Part shown: in pieces, positions 17,969-26,577 of the stretch | How positions within the stretch are numbered: position 1 is the stretch's first letter | Layout: every line of letters begins with the position of its first letter | NCBI RefSeq assembly: GCF_018642165.1 | Contig: NZ_JAHHZM010000002.1 | Location: 515,624 to 579,623, forward strand | Source of the DNA: Echinicola shivajiensis | Lineage (GTDB): Bacteria > Bacteroidota > Bacteroidia > Cytophagales > Cyclobacteriaceae | Direction of reading: 5' to 3' | DNA: 64,000 nucleotides | Made by a program: the position numbers and the translations under genes | Notes under the pieces: model-generated | Databases searched by the model: none | What the model saw: the letters and a program-made list of their open reading frames with translations, nothing else | Told to the model about the DNA's origin: nothing

Positions 17969-19152
17969 CAGCCATTGTCCTCTATGGACTGAAGGATTAC
18001 CTCACAGGCCTGGCGGATTTCTTCATCTGTGATGGTAAGGGGAGGAGCCAGCCTCATGCTGTCATCACAGAAAAGAAACCAATCGGTGATTATTCCTAAT
18101 TCTATAGCGCGGTCAATTATGGGCTTTAGGGTATCAAAATCCTCAAATTCCACAGCCATCATCAAACCTTTGTTCCTAATAGCCTTTATTTTTTTGTGCT
18201 TTAAAAGCTTTTTGAAAAGATTAGCCTTGTGTTCAACCTGGTTGATTAGATTTTCATTTTGTAAGACCTCTATAGTGGCCAGAGAGGCCGCACAGCTAAC
18301 TGGATGACCACCAAAAGTGGTGATATGTCCCAAAAGTGGATTGTTTTTGAATACAGCCATAATGGTTTGAGAAGAGATAAATGCCCCAATTGGCATTCCT
18401 CCGCCCATACCTTTGGCACAAACGACTATGTCTGGCTGGATATCATAATGCTCAAAAGCCCAGAATTTCCCTGTTCTTCCGAAACCTGCCTGAATTTCAT
18501 CCAAAATCAAGAGCGTTCCGGTTTCATTGCAACGATGTCTTAAGGCTTGAAAATAGGCTTTGGATCCTACGCGAATACCGGCTTCTCCCTGAACAGTTTC
18601 AACTATAATGGCAGCAGTGTCCTCTGTGATTTTTTTCAGATCTTCTATTTGTCCAAAATGTACATGGCTCATACCTGGCAATAACGGTCGGTAAGCCCTT
18701 TTGAAAATTTCATTTCCCCCCACAGATAATGCCCCATGAGAAGAACCATGGTAAGCATTTACACAGCTGATAATCTCTCTTCTGCCAGTGTATCTTTTGG
18801 CCAGTTTCAATGCTCCTTCAACGGCTTCACTACCGCTATTGACCAAGTAAACATTGTTAAGATTCTCAGGTAAGGTATCAGAGAGGGCCTTGGCCAATAA
18901 TGTTTGTGGAGATTGCACATATTCCCCGTAAACCATCAGATGCAGGTATTTATCCAATTGTTCTTGGATAGCAGCCAATACTCTGGGATGACGGTGACCA
19001 ACATTACTTACCCCAATACCGGAAATCAAATCAATATACTTTTCTCCTTTGGGACCATATAAATAGATTCCTTCTGCTTTTTCTACTTCAATTAATAATG
19101 GAAAGTCAGTAGTTTGGGCAAGGTGGGAGAGAAAGAGTTGTCTGTTGTTCAT
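17968..19152 (-). CDS. Class III PLP-dependent aminotransferase (ornithine/acetylornithine-like)
   Basis: 394 residues. PLP signatures are in place: NSGSEAVEGALKLAKRYTGR (105-124), LILDEIQAGFGRTGKFWAFE (215-234, D219 contacting the PLP nitrogen) and CAKGMGGGMPIGAF with the Schiff-base lysine K247. The protein resembles ornithine and acetylornithine aminotransferases, but no arginine or proline genes are nearby, so the amino donor is uncertain. The gene is single, divergent from the flavoprotein at 19397. It ends in a terminator that overlaps its stop. Confidence 0.87.
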   Translation of the reverse strand: MNNRQLFLSHLAQTTDFPLLIEVEKAEGIYLYGPKGEKYIDLISGIGVSNVGHRHPRVLAAIQEQLDKYLHLMVYGEYVQSPQTLLAKALSDTLPENLNNVYLVNSGSEAVEGALKLAKRYTGRREIISCVNAYHGSSHGALSVGGNEIFKRAYRPLLPGMSHVHFGQIEDLKKITEDTAAIIVETVQGEAGIRVGSKAYFQALRHRCNETGTLLILDEIQAGFGRTGKFWAFEHYDIQPDIVVCAKGMGGGMPIGAFISSQTIMAVFKNNPLLGHITTFGGHPVSCAASLATIEVLQNENLINQVEHKANLFKKLLKHKKIKAIRNKGLMMAVEFEDFDTLKPIIDRAIELGIITDWFLFCDDSMRLAPPLTITDEEIRQACEVILQSIEDNG

Positions 19153-19396
19153 GATAAGGTTTCCTGATCGGAATTTTTATTTTGATCATTCAAAATTACA
19201 AGGTTTTGTTGGAATCTATAATATGCGCCAGACTAATCCTCGATTGAACCTTCTCAGAAAAATGCTTAAAAATATTTACAGGTAATCATTACTGCCCTGA
19301 TTCGGCAAGTCATAAAATCTGGTATTCATAGGGCTTTATCTACTATTTTTCATTTATTTTACGGTCTTATAGAACCAACTCACTGATTACTTTATA

Positions 19397-20530
19397 ATGG
19401 AATTATTTGATGTAGCCGTTATCGGTAGCGGACCTGCTGGAGCATCTGCGGCCTATAACCTTGCCAAAAAAGGGATATCCACAGTTTTGATAGAAAAGGA
19501 GACATTACCAAGGTACAAAACCTGTGGTGGTGGTTTTGTTTTCAGAGGTAGAAGAAGATTGCCTTTTGATATTTCTGAGGTGGTTGAAAGGGAGTATAAC
19601 CAGATCAGCTTGTACTTTGAAAATGAGGATATCAAGCTAAGTGCTTACAGGGAAGAGCCTGTAGTGAGCATGGTGATGAGGGATAAATTTGATCATTTTA
19701 TTATAAAAAAATGCCAGGATCTTGGCGTGGTGGTCAAAGAAGGCCATAAACTAAGCGGGATTGTTTTTGGAGAGCATTTGGTTTTGAATACAGATCAGGG
19801 TGATATAAACGCCAAGATGGTGATTGCAGGTGATGGAGCATTGAGCCCGACCGCGAAAATGGCCGGATGGAAAGAGACCCGTAATTTGATACCTGCATTG
19901 GAGTATGAGGTGGAGGTGAAGCCTGAAGATTTTGAGAGGTTGTCTACTGAAATCAGGTTTGATGTTGATACGATTCCTCAGGGTTATGCATGGAGCTTTC
20001 CTAAGGAAAACCATCTCTCATTAGGAGTGGCATCTACCAAAAAGACCCGTATTAATCTCAAGGATTATTATAAAAAGTATTTGGAAAAACTCGAAATCAC
20101 GGAAGTGATCAAAGAAGAGGCCCATGGTTTCCAAATTCCTATTTCACCGCGTACCGATGGTTTTTATAGAAACAAAGTGTTTTTGATCGGAGATGCGGCT
20201 GGGTTTGCTGATCCGATTACCGCAGAAGGGATATCTAATGCCCTGTTGAGTGGTGAATTGGTGGTTGAAGCAATTGTTGAGGCGGAACTTGACCCATTAA
20301 AGGCGGGGGAAATTTATGAGGCTAAGTTGGGCGAATCCATGTTGCCAGAAATCCAGACAGGCTTGACTGTTTCCAAATGGTTTTATAGCCAGAGGATGAT
20401 CAGAAACTTTCTGATGAAGAAATTTGGAGATAGGTTTATCAATTCCATGACCGATGTCTTTTTGGGCAATAGAAGCTATCCCAAAGATCTTTTGCAGAGT
20501 TTAAAAGATAAGGTGAAGCAATTGGTTTAA
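19397..20530 (+). CDS. Geranylgeranyl-reductase-family flavoprotein
   Basis: 377 residues. It has the FAD dinucleotide motif GSGPAGASAAYNLAKKGI (about 11-28), the family element LPRYKTCGGG (residues about 37-46) and GDAAGFADPITAEGISNALL (about 271-290). Members reduce isoprenoid chains such as geranylgeranyl groups, menaquinone side chains or archaeal-type lipids, or act as general monooxygenase-like enzymes. No chlorophyll or archaeal lipid genes are present, so a role in quinone or carotenoid side-chain reduction is only a guess. It is a single gene closed by a bidirectional terminator. Confidence 0.85.
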   Translation: MELFDVAVIGSGPAGASAAYNLAKKGISTVLIEKETLPRYKTCGGGFVFRGRRRLPFDISEVVEREYNQISLYFENEDIKLSAYREEPVVSMVMRDKFDHFIIKKCQDLGVVVKEGHKLSGIVFGEHLVLNTDQGDINAKMVIAGDGALSPTAKMAGWKETRNLIPALEYEVEVKPEDFERLSTEIRFDVDTIPQGYAWSFPKENHLSLGVASTKKTRINLKDYYKKYLEKLEITEVIKEEAHGFQIPISPRTDGFYRNKVFLIGDAAGFADPITAEGISNALLSGELVVEAIVEAELDPLKAGEIYEAKLGESMLPEIQTGLTVSKWFYSQRMIRNFLMKKFGDRFINSMTDVFLGNRSYPKDLLQSLKDKVKQLV

Positions 20531-20553
20531 TAAAATTGAACATTTTCAAAAAG

Positions 20554-20597
20554 AAAAACCATCTGTTCCAGTGAGGAGCAGATGGTTTTTGGTTTTA
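20554..20597. terminator. Bidirectional terminator
   Basis: Arms AAAAACCATCTG / CAGATGGTTTTT with a 13-base loop and T runs on both strands. It lies between the convergent flavoprotein and beta-barrel genes. Confidence 0.82.
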
Positions 20598-20675
20598 TCG
20601 ACATTTTATATGTGTCACTTTGTAATATTTTGCATTACGAAAGATGATAGAGACTTCTTTCTTGATTTTAATCCA

Positions 20676-21284
20676 TCAATACCTGAAGGCAACTCCAAAA
20701 GAGGTATTGATCCTGTTAATATTGGATATGTTTAAGCCGGTTTGATAATCAATGCCGGTGAGTAAAGACCATTTTTTTGCAATATGAAACCTTAAGGCAG
20801 CTCCGAAATCTCCACCTAGATAATAGGATTCTGAAGCGGAACTACTTGCTTCTTCAGAATAGTACATTCGTCCAACACGGGCTTTAATATCCAAATCCAG
20901 TTGGTCATTAATATGCAACATGTACATGGGGCCAAGCAGTATGGCCCCAAAAGAGCCAGTTATTTCTGTGTCACCTTGATTTTTGATATAAGCGCCTCCT
21001 TGCCATTTACCGGTAAATCCAAGTCCGAACTTGAATACATATCCAGCCTCGATCAAATTAAGGTTTAGTCCTATATTTCCAGCGGGAATTGAATTGTTGT
21101 CATCACTTTTTCCGATAATTTGTCCAGATGGTCCATGTATAGTTAAATAATGACTTTGGTTATTTCCCAAATTAACACTCGGTCCTAAGCTAATAGATAT
21201 AAAACCACGTTTTTCCTTTTCTTGGGCTATAAGCGTTGTAACCGTACAAAAGATGAGAAGAAGCGTAATAAGATTGGTTTTCAT
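20676..21284 (-). CDS. Outer-membrane beta-barrel protein, function unknown
   Basis: 202 residues with a signal peptide (MKTNLITLLLIFCTVTTLIA before QEKEKRGF). The body alternates hydrophobic and polar residues in about eight strand-like segments (ISISLGPSVNLG, AGYVFKFGLGFTG, ITGSFGAILLGPMYMLH, YYLGGDFGAALRFHI) and ends with FGVAFRY, whose terminal aromatic fits outer-membrane insertion. This matches the OmpA-like/OMP_b-brl class of small barrels in Bacteroidota. The role is unknown. Confidence 0.8.
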   Translation of the reverse strand: MKTNLITLLLIFCTVTTLIAQEKEKRGFISISLGPSVNLGNNQSHYLTIHGPSGQIIGKSDDNNSIPAGNIGLNLNLIEAGYVFKFGLGFTGKWQGGAYIKNQGDTEITGSFGAILLGPMYMLHINDQLDLDIKARVGRMYYSEEASSSASESYYLGGDFGAALRFHIAKKWSLLTGIDYQTGLNISNINRINTSFGVAFRY

Positions 21285-21982
21285 GTTTTCTGAAAAAAGT
21301 TAAGGAAGATTTTAAGTGTTTCAGGTAGCAAAGAAAATATTTTAGGATTAAATAAACACAAACTTTTTTATTTAAAGTGTGAGCGATTGTTTCATTAGGA
21401 TGACCTAAATTATTTATCTGACTATACGGAATTTTGCACGTTGAACAAATGAAACAATATACTAAACTGAAATCCTTCCAATGGCCATTGGAGCATTCGG
21501 TTTTGGGACAGTTGATGGAAGCGTTAAGAAAATGAGTTAGCTCGCGAAGTGGACAAGTGAGATCCACTCATTTTTAGCCTACAGCAAATGGCACAAAATC
21601 ATATTGAGACAAACTGATCGTAGTCGAAAATGAAATCACTCAATTTGAAGAAGGCTCCGTGGCCTAGATTTTCTGTTCTTTTCATCAATGGAAAAGAACA
21701 GAAAACACCAAATCTTATAAGATTTGGTTACGTGCGACATTACGTATAAATATAATTATTTAAATGAATTGGAATTGTAGAGTCTGAATTTGATAAAAAT
21801 ACGATCTTCTTAAGATTCCTTTAAACATGATATCACTTAATGATGGCTCTCTCTTTAAATCATATAAAACGTCAAATCAACCATTTATAAGATTTTGATG
21901 TGCATATAGGCAATTTTACCTTTTTATATTATTGTAATTCGTATAAATTGCAAATTAGTCATGAAGATAAATCAGAAATAAA
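21285..21982. other. 698-base intergenic stretch with paired palindromes
   Basis: No frame of credible length. A 28-codon frame at 21449-21535 is too short and isolated to call. From 21669 on there are two adjacent palindromes described as a repeat. The last 200 bases, AT-rich, should contain the promoter for the DUF1080 gene. Confidence 0.5.
21669..21728. repeat. Paired palindrome repeat unit
   Basis: First hairpin: 15-base arms TTTTCTGTTCTTTTC / GAAAAGAACAGAAAA with a 7-base loop. Directly after it is the perfect palindrome ACCAAATCTTA/TAAGATTTGGT. No coding frame crosses it. The pattern resembles dispersed extragenic palindromes, but only this copy is in the window. Confidence 0.6.
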
Positions 21983-22744
21983 ATGAATTTTAAAAAAGTA
22001 TTATTACCTGTTATAGCAGGTGGATTTTTGGCTGTTCCAGCAATGGCCCAGGAAATGAAAAAAATCAGTTTGCCACCTGAGGCAACTGAAGTTTGGGAGC
22101 CGGAACCTAGAATTGTGACTCCAGGTGCTGAAAATCATTTGGCTCCATCTGATGCGATTGTGTTATTTGATGGCAGTAACCTAGATGCTTGGAAGAGTTT
22201 GAAAACAGGCGGAGAAGCTCTGTGGACTGTACATGATGGTATTTTTACGGTGAAGCCAGGTACTGGTGAAATTGTTACCAAGGAATCATTTGGAGACGTG
22301 CAGGTGCATATAGAGTGGAAGGCTCCTGATGTGGTGAAAGGTGATGGGCAAGGAAGAGGAAATAGTGGCCTTTTCTTTATGGACAGATATGAAGTCCAGA
22401 TTCTTGATTCTTATGATAACAGAACTTATTCAAATGGTCAAGCGGCTTCTTTGTATAAGGAAGGTATTCCTTTGGTAAATGCTACACGTTCTCCAAAAGA
22501 ATGGAATACTTATGATGTCTTCTTTACCGCTCCAAGATTCAATAAAGACGGGATGTTGATTTCCCCAGCTTATGTTACAGTGATCCATAATGGTATTTTG
22601 GTACAAAACCATTATGAGGTAAAAGGAACAACTGCTTATATAGGTGTTCATAAATATGAGCCGCATGAAGCTGAATTACCAATTAAACTTCAGGATCATG
22701 GAAATCCAGTTAATTTCAGAAATATCTGGGTTAGAAAACTGTAA
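21983..22744 (+). CDS. Secreted DUF1080 protein (3-keto-disaccharide hydrolase type)
   Basis: 253 residues with a signal peptide (VLLPVIAGGFLAVPAMA, cleavage before QEMKK). Diagnostic DUF1080 motifs are IVLFDGSNLDAWKSL, NSGLFFMDRYEVQILDSY (about 132-149) and a closing VNFRNIWVRKL. The fold is a concanavalin-like jelly roll, and characterised relatives hydrolyse 3-keto-glycosides. The following gene encodes a Gfo/Idh/MocA oxidoreductase, which in related clusters forms or uses keto-sugars, so a shared path is plausible. A terminator lies between them, so they are separate transcripts or read through. Confidence 0.9.
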   Translation: MNFKKVLLPVIAGGFLAVPAMAQEMKKISLPPEATEVWEPEPRIVTPGAENHLAPSDAIVLFDGSNLDAWKSLKTGGEALWTVHDGIFTVKPGTGEIVTKESFGDVQVHIEWKAPDVVKGDGQGRGNSGLFFMDRYEVQILDSYDNRTYSNGQAASLYKEGIPLVNATRSPKEWNTYDVFFTAPRFNKDGMLISPAYVTVIHNGILVQNHYEVKGTTAYIGVHKYEPHEAELPIKLQDHGNPVNFRNIWVRKL

Positions 22745-22763
22745 TGCAGCCTTATGATATATA

Positions 22764-22806
22764 TAAAGCCCTTTAGTTTGAATTTCAGACAAGGGCTTTA
22801 TTTTTA
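22764..22806 (+). terminator. Terminator after the DUF1080 gene
   Basis: Arms TAAAGCCCTT / AAGGGCTTTA and a following T-rich tail. Placed 20 bases past the stop. Confidence 0.78.
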
Positions 22807-22939
22807 ATATTAAGGGGTATATTATTTAAGTTCTTATCAGTGGAAGGCCTTTTATTTCTTCCCAATCATTCGATTGAAAAGGTGATAATTATTTGTTTCT
22901 GCTGGTATTTTATTATCCATTATTTTTAAGAAAAACATT

Positions 22940-24268
22940 ATGTCGTCAAGAAGAAGATTTATACAAAATACGCTTTTGGCATCTGCTGGAATGGCTATGC
23001 CCAAAATTTTGAGTGCTAAGGAATTTGGGCAGTTTACCCGTACTGTTGGAGCCAATGATCAAATTAACGTTGGTTTGATTGGTGCCAAAGGAATGGGCTG
23101 GTCTAATATGAATTCCTTTTTGAAAATGCCACAGGTCAATTGTGTGGCCATTGCGGATGTAGACCAGAGGGTATTGGACCAAAGGGCAGAAGATGTGGTC
23201 AAGCTTAGAGGAAAAAAGCCACAACTATATAAGGATTACCGCAAGCTCTTGGAAAATAAGGATGTGGATGTGGTGATCAATGGAACACCGGATCATTGGC
23301 ATTGTCTAGTGCTAACGGATAGCCTTGCAGCAGGAAAGCATGCCTATACTGAAAAGCCATTGGCCAACTCTATTGAGGAGTGCAATATCATGGTTAAGGC
23401 CCAAGAAAGATATGGGAAGTTGGTTCAGGTAGGACAGTGGCAGCGAAGCGGCAATCAGTATGATGATGCTATCAAGTTTGTGCAGTCAGGACAATTAGGA
23501 AATATCCGTTTGGTAAAAGCCTGGGCCTATCAGGGATGGATGAAGCCAGTCCCAGTAAAGCCAGATACAGCTGCTCCAGCAGGGGTAGATTATGATATGT
23601 GGTTAGGTCCTGCTCCAAAGCGTCCCTTCAATGAAAACCGTTTCCATTTTAATTTCAGGTGGTTCTGGGATTATGCTGGTGGTTTGATGACTGATTGGGG
23701 AGTACATGAAATTGATATTGCCCTGTTTGCCATGGGAGTGAGTGCGCCTAAATCCATCATGGCTTCAGGAGGTAAATTTGCCTATCCTGATGACGCTTCA
23801 GAAACTCCTGACACCCTTCAGACAGTATATGAATTTGATGGATTCAATATGCTTTGGGAGCATGCTACTGGAATTGATGGTGGAAACTATGGCTATACTG
23901 AAGGTATTGCTTTCATTGGTAATAATGCCACGTTGGTGGTTAACCGTGGAGGATGGGAAATTATTTCTGAAAAGAAAGGTGGCAAGCCTGTGATCGAGGG
24001 AATGGCCAGGGTAAAACCAGAAGGCAATGCACTGGACAAGCACACCCAGAATTTCATAGATTCCATTAAAGCCAATGATGAATCTATGCTTCACTGCGGT
24101 ATCAAAACAGGTAGTGTAGCAGCTATTAATGCTCATATGGGTAACATTGCATACAAGACGGGGCAGAAGGTTTATTGGGATGCAGAGAAAGGCTTGTTTA
24201 CAGATCCAGAGGCCAATAAGCTGGTGTCCGCCCATTATCATAATGGATGGGAGTTACCAAAGGTCTAA
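22940..24268 (+). CDS. Gfo/Idh/MocA-family oxidoreductase with Tat-type signal
   Basis: 442 residues. The N terminus MSSRRRFIQNTLLASAGMAM carries a twin-arginine signal, so the folded protein is likely exported. The Rossmann part includes VGLIGAKGMGWSNMNSFLK (about 43-61), and the family motif AYTEKPLANSIEECN with the conserved EKP lysine is at about 138-152. These enzymes oxidise or epimerise sugars with NAD(P). The neighbouring DUF1080 gene suggests work on keto-sugars in the envelope. A strong palindromic terminator follows. The exact substrate is unknown. Confidence 0.9.
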   Translation: MSSRRRFIQNTLLASAGMAMPKILSAKEFGQFTRTVGANDQINVGLIGAKGMGWSNMNSFLKMPQVNCVAIADVDQRVLDQRAEDVVKLRGKKPQLYKDYRKLLENKDVDVVINGTPDHWHCLVLTDSLAAGKHAYTEKPLANSIEECNIMVKAQERYGKLVQVGQWQRSGNQYDDAIKFVQSGQLGNIRLVKAWAYQGWMKPVPVKPDTAAPAGVDYDMWLGPAPKRPFNENRFHFNFRWFWDYAGGLMTDWGVHEIDIALFAMGVSAPKSIMASGGKFAYPDDASETPDTLQTVYEFDGFNMLWEHATGIDGGNYGYTEGIAFIGNNATLVVNRGGWEIISEKKGGKPVIEGMARVKPEGNALDKHTQNFIDSIKANDESMLHCGIKTGSVAAINAHMGNIAYKTGQKVYWDAEKGLFTDPEANKLVSAHYHNGWELPKV

Positions 24269-24305
24269 GGAGAATTTGCTTATATAAGTGAAGCTAGGTG
24301 TAACT

Positions 24306-24345
24306 AAATCTAGGCGTAGCATATGCTACGCCTAGATTTTTATTC
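24306..24345. terminator. Terminator, perfect 34-base palindrome
   Basis: Arms AAATCTAGGCGTAGCAT / ATGCTACGCCTAGATTT followed by TTTATT. It separates the oxidoreductase from the convergent cyclase gene and may stop both. Confidence 0.83.
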
Positions 24346-24372
24346 TCACTTTATTATTTATTTCTTTTTTTA

Positions 24373-25140
24373 CTACTCATCCAATATCGCCACCACCCTC
24401 GAAGGGCCTGCTGAAGCGCCAACAATTTTTAAGGGAAAGGCAGCGACCTTAAAGCCTGAATAGGGAAGGGCGTCAAGATTGACCAGTTACTCCATATGGC
24501 AATATTCTTTTTCTTGGCCAACCAAATGGGCCTCCCAAAATAGATCTGGATTATTGCTTTCTTTGGCCTTTTGGATCATATAGGGTAGAGGAAGATCCCA
24601 GCCCCAAGAATCTATGCCCATTACTTTGATACCTTGGTCAATTAACCATTCAGTGGCCTCTTTACTCATTCCGGTACCTTTCTTATGAAAGTCCTTAGTG
24701 CCATTAAGTTTGTCCCTACCAGTTTTGATCAAGACAATCATACCTTTTTCCAAGTGGAGGTTTTGATCTTTCAGAAACCCTTGGATATCCTTAATTGTAA
24801 TGGGGTCAAAATCTTCCTTATGCTTCATATCAACCACCAAGCCCTCTCCATAGCACCATTCTAAAGGGATTTCGTCAATGGTTTTGGCCCTTTTTCCATT
24901 TAGGGTGGGAGAATAATGCCAAGGAGCATCAATATGGGTAGTGGCATGAACGCCCATCTTATCAATGGTATCATCTGCCCAGCCAATAAAGCCTTTTGGG
25001 AAAAGCCTGAAAGGCAAACCAAGGAGCCTGATCAACCATTTGGCTTTATGATGAGGTTTATGTTTGATCTTAACCCGCATAAACCAAGGGTCCTGTTTAT
25101 TGAATTGTATAGGTTTTGATAGGTCTATTATTTTACTCAT
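24373..25140 (-). pseudogene. Cyclase-family (kynurenine formamidase-like) gene interrupted by an in-frame stop
   Basis: The frame from 25140 codes for 217 residues up to a TAA at 24487-24489 (after YCHME). Reading straight on in the same frame gives 37 more codons to a TAG at 24373-24375, beginning LVNLDALPYSGFKVAAFPLK and ending VVAILDE. This tail is the expected C-terminal strand of cyclase-family proteins, where the motif is usually CHxEKLxNLDxLP. The metal-binding HxTHxDxPWH pattern is intact as VHATTHIDAPWHY (about 47-59). A lysine codon AAA or AAG therefore seems to have become TAA. The truncated protein lacks part of the fold, so loss of function is likely unless read-through occurs or the base is a sequencing error. 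Confidence 0.8.
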
Positions 25141-25232
25141 GGTGATTCGAAATATTGAAAAGTATAGTTAAGGAACCAAACCTAGAAGTTTAAATTGATA
25201 ATTACAAAAATGGAGAAATTTAGTAAAAGAAA

Positions 25233-25255
25233 GGCCAGATCAATTTAATCTGGCC
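25233..25255 (-). terminator. Terminator after the DUF3500 gene
   Basis: Arms GGCCAGAT / ATCTGGCC, loop 7 bases, followed on the minus strand by TTTCTTTTA. It lies just beyond the DUF3500 stop. Confidence 0.72.
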
Positions 25256-25264
25256 CTTTCGTAA

Positions 25265-26275
25265 TTAATGATGGTGATTGGAATTATGATAATGTTCTTT
25301 GATGAGGTCCCTGCCAAAGTCTCCATCAAAGTCCCTCCAAACTGAGTGGATATGGTTGGCCTTGTTTTGGGTATTGTCAAACTCTATCAAAAAGGTTTTG
25401 CCTTGAACTCTATAATAATGTCCTATTCCCGGTTCAGTAGCTCCTGCCCACCCAAAGGTAATTTCATCTAATTCTTCCTTTTTCAGATTCTCCATCCTTT
25501 GTTTTGCCAATTTCTCTGGCATATTGGATAGGTAAGCCTCGATTAAATCCAATAGTTTTGATCGTTGACTAATTTGTAGGTCTTTATATTTAATCCCTAC
25601 AGGTTCCAATGGATCAACTTCCTTATCATTTTTAGTGATAATATCAGGAAAAGCCTCTTGATTCAATAGCACCTTTTGTTTTTGCTCTACAGTCAAGGAA
25701 TTGACCAATTCAAAGCCAAGGTCTTCTTCTTGGGCTAAGGCCCTTTCACCTTTTCTTGGGCCACTGAGGATCTTAGCCGGATTGGCTCCCATAAATCGCG
25801 GGGCAATAGATACCTCTTTATCATCAATGGTGAAGTTGAGGGAAAGGTGATGTCCTTCAAAGGACCAGGACCAAATTTTATCCTTTGCCGGGTCACCATA
25901 AAACGCAGCATAGTATTTTTCTGGATCCCGCATGGTGGTATTGCCAGAAAGTTCCGCCAATACATTTTCCAGATCTATTATTTTGAGAGTCTTGTCATAG
26001 CCTGATTCTGATAGTGAATTTTTTAGCAAATTAAATAGGGCGTCTTTTTGATTTTGGTCAAGCTCTGCCAAAGATATACCTGCTCTTTCAAACATGGTAG
26101 CCGGGAAATAGTGCCAATTGGATTTTGAGTCATGGTCAAAAGCATGTATGGTTTTTTCCTTTTGCTCAGCATTTAAGGAGCTAAGAAACCGTTGGGCAAG
26201 ATCCTTATTGCTCGGGTGAAATAAAGATAGGAGAGAACCCAAGCAGATAAAGAAAAGTAGTGAAATTTTAGTCAT
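25265..26275 (-). CDS. DUF3500-family secreted protein
   Basis: 336 residues with a signal peptide (MTKISLLFFICLGSLLSLFH). It matches the DUF3500 layout: an opening AQRFLSSLNAEQKEKTIHAF, the centre IWSWSFEGHHLSLNFTI (about 133-149), GARALAQEEDLGF-like segment and a histidine-rich end DFGRDLIKEHYHNSNHHH. The function is unknown. The conserved GHHLSLN and GHYYRVQG segments suggest metal or small-molecule binding. It is transcribed alone, toward the broken cyclase gene. Confidence 0.82.
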   Translation of the reverse strand: MTKISLLFFICLGSLLSLFHPSNKDLAQRFLSSLNAEQKEKTIHAFDHDSKSNWHYFPATMFERAGISLAELDQNQKDALFNLLKNSLSESGYDKTLKIIDLENVLAELSGNTTMRDPEKYYAAFYGDPAKDKIWSWSFEGHHLSLNFTIDDKEVSIAPRFMGANPAKILSGPRKGERALAQEEDLGFELVNSLTVEQKQKVLLNQEAFPDIITKNDKEVDPLEPVGIKYKDLQISQRSKLLDLIEAYLSNMPEKLAKQRMENLKKEELDEITFGWAGATEPGIGHYYRVQGKTFLIEFDNTQNKANHIHSVWRDFDGDFGRDLIKEHYHNSNHHH

Positions 26276-26577
26276 ATTGTATTATTGGGTTAAATGAGAA
26301 ATTTCAAAAGAAAAATTTATTTTCAAGAATTTCTCAATAGTGGTTTATTGTTTTAGTTCTTTTTGCAGTGTAATAAGTACATTAGTTAATATAGCTAAAC
26401 TTCGAAAATGGTTCAAAGGATTTTATATGTAAGGAAAAGATAGTATTGATATTTGAATAAAAAGTAGAGAGGAAATGAGGGCTCGGAAGATCGAAGTTTG
26501 AAGCGGGAAACCCAATTTATTAAAAAAACTAAAAGCCGAGATTATAGGTCTCGACTTGTTTGTATTGTATTGAATTA
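26276..26577. other. 302-base intergenic stretch
   Basis: The right end holds the terminator of the TonB receptor gene. The rest is AT-rich leader for the DUF3500 gene; nothing else can be supported. Confidence 0.45.
26531..26561 (-). terminator. Terminator after the TonB-dependent receptor gene
   Basis: Imperfect stem around GCCGAGAT / GTCTCGAC with a short loop; on the minus strand it runs into TTTTAGTTTTTT. Confidence 0.62.

Noticed and set aside
21190..21567. 125-codon minus-strand frame
   Set aside because: Overlaps the start of the beta-barrel gene and contains palindromic DNA; the amino-acid composition is unnatural.
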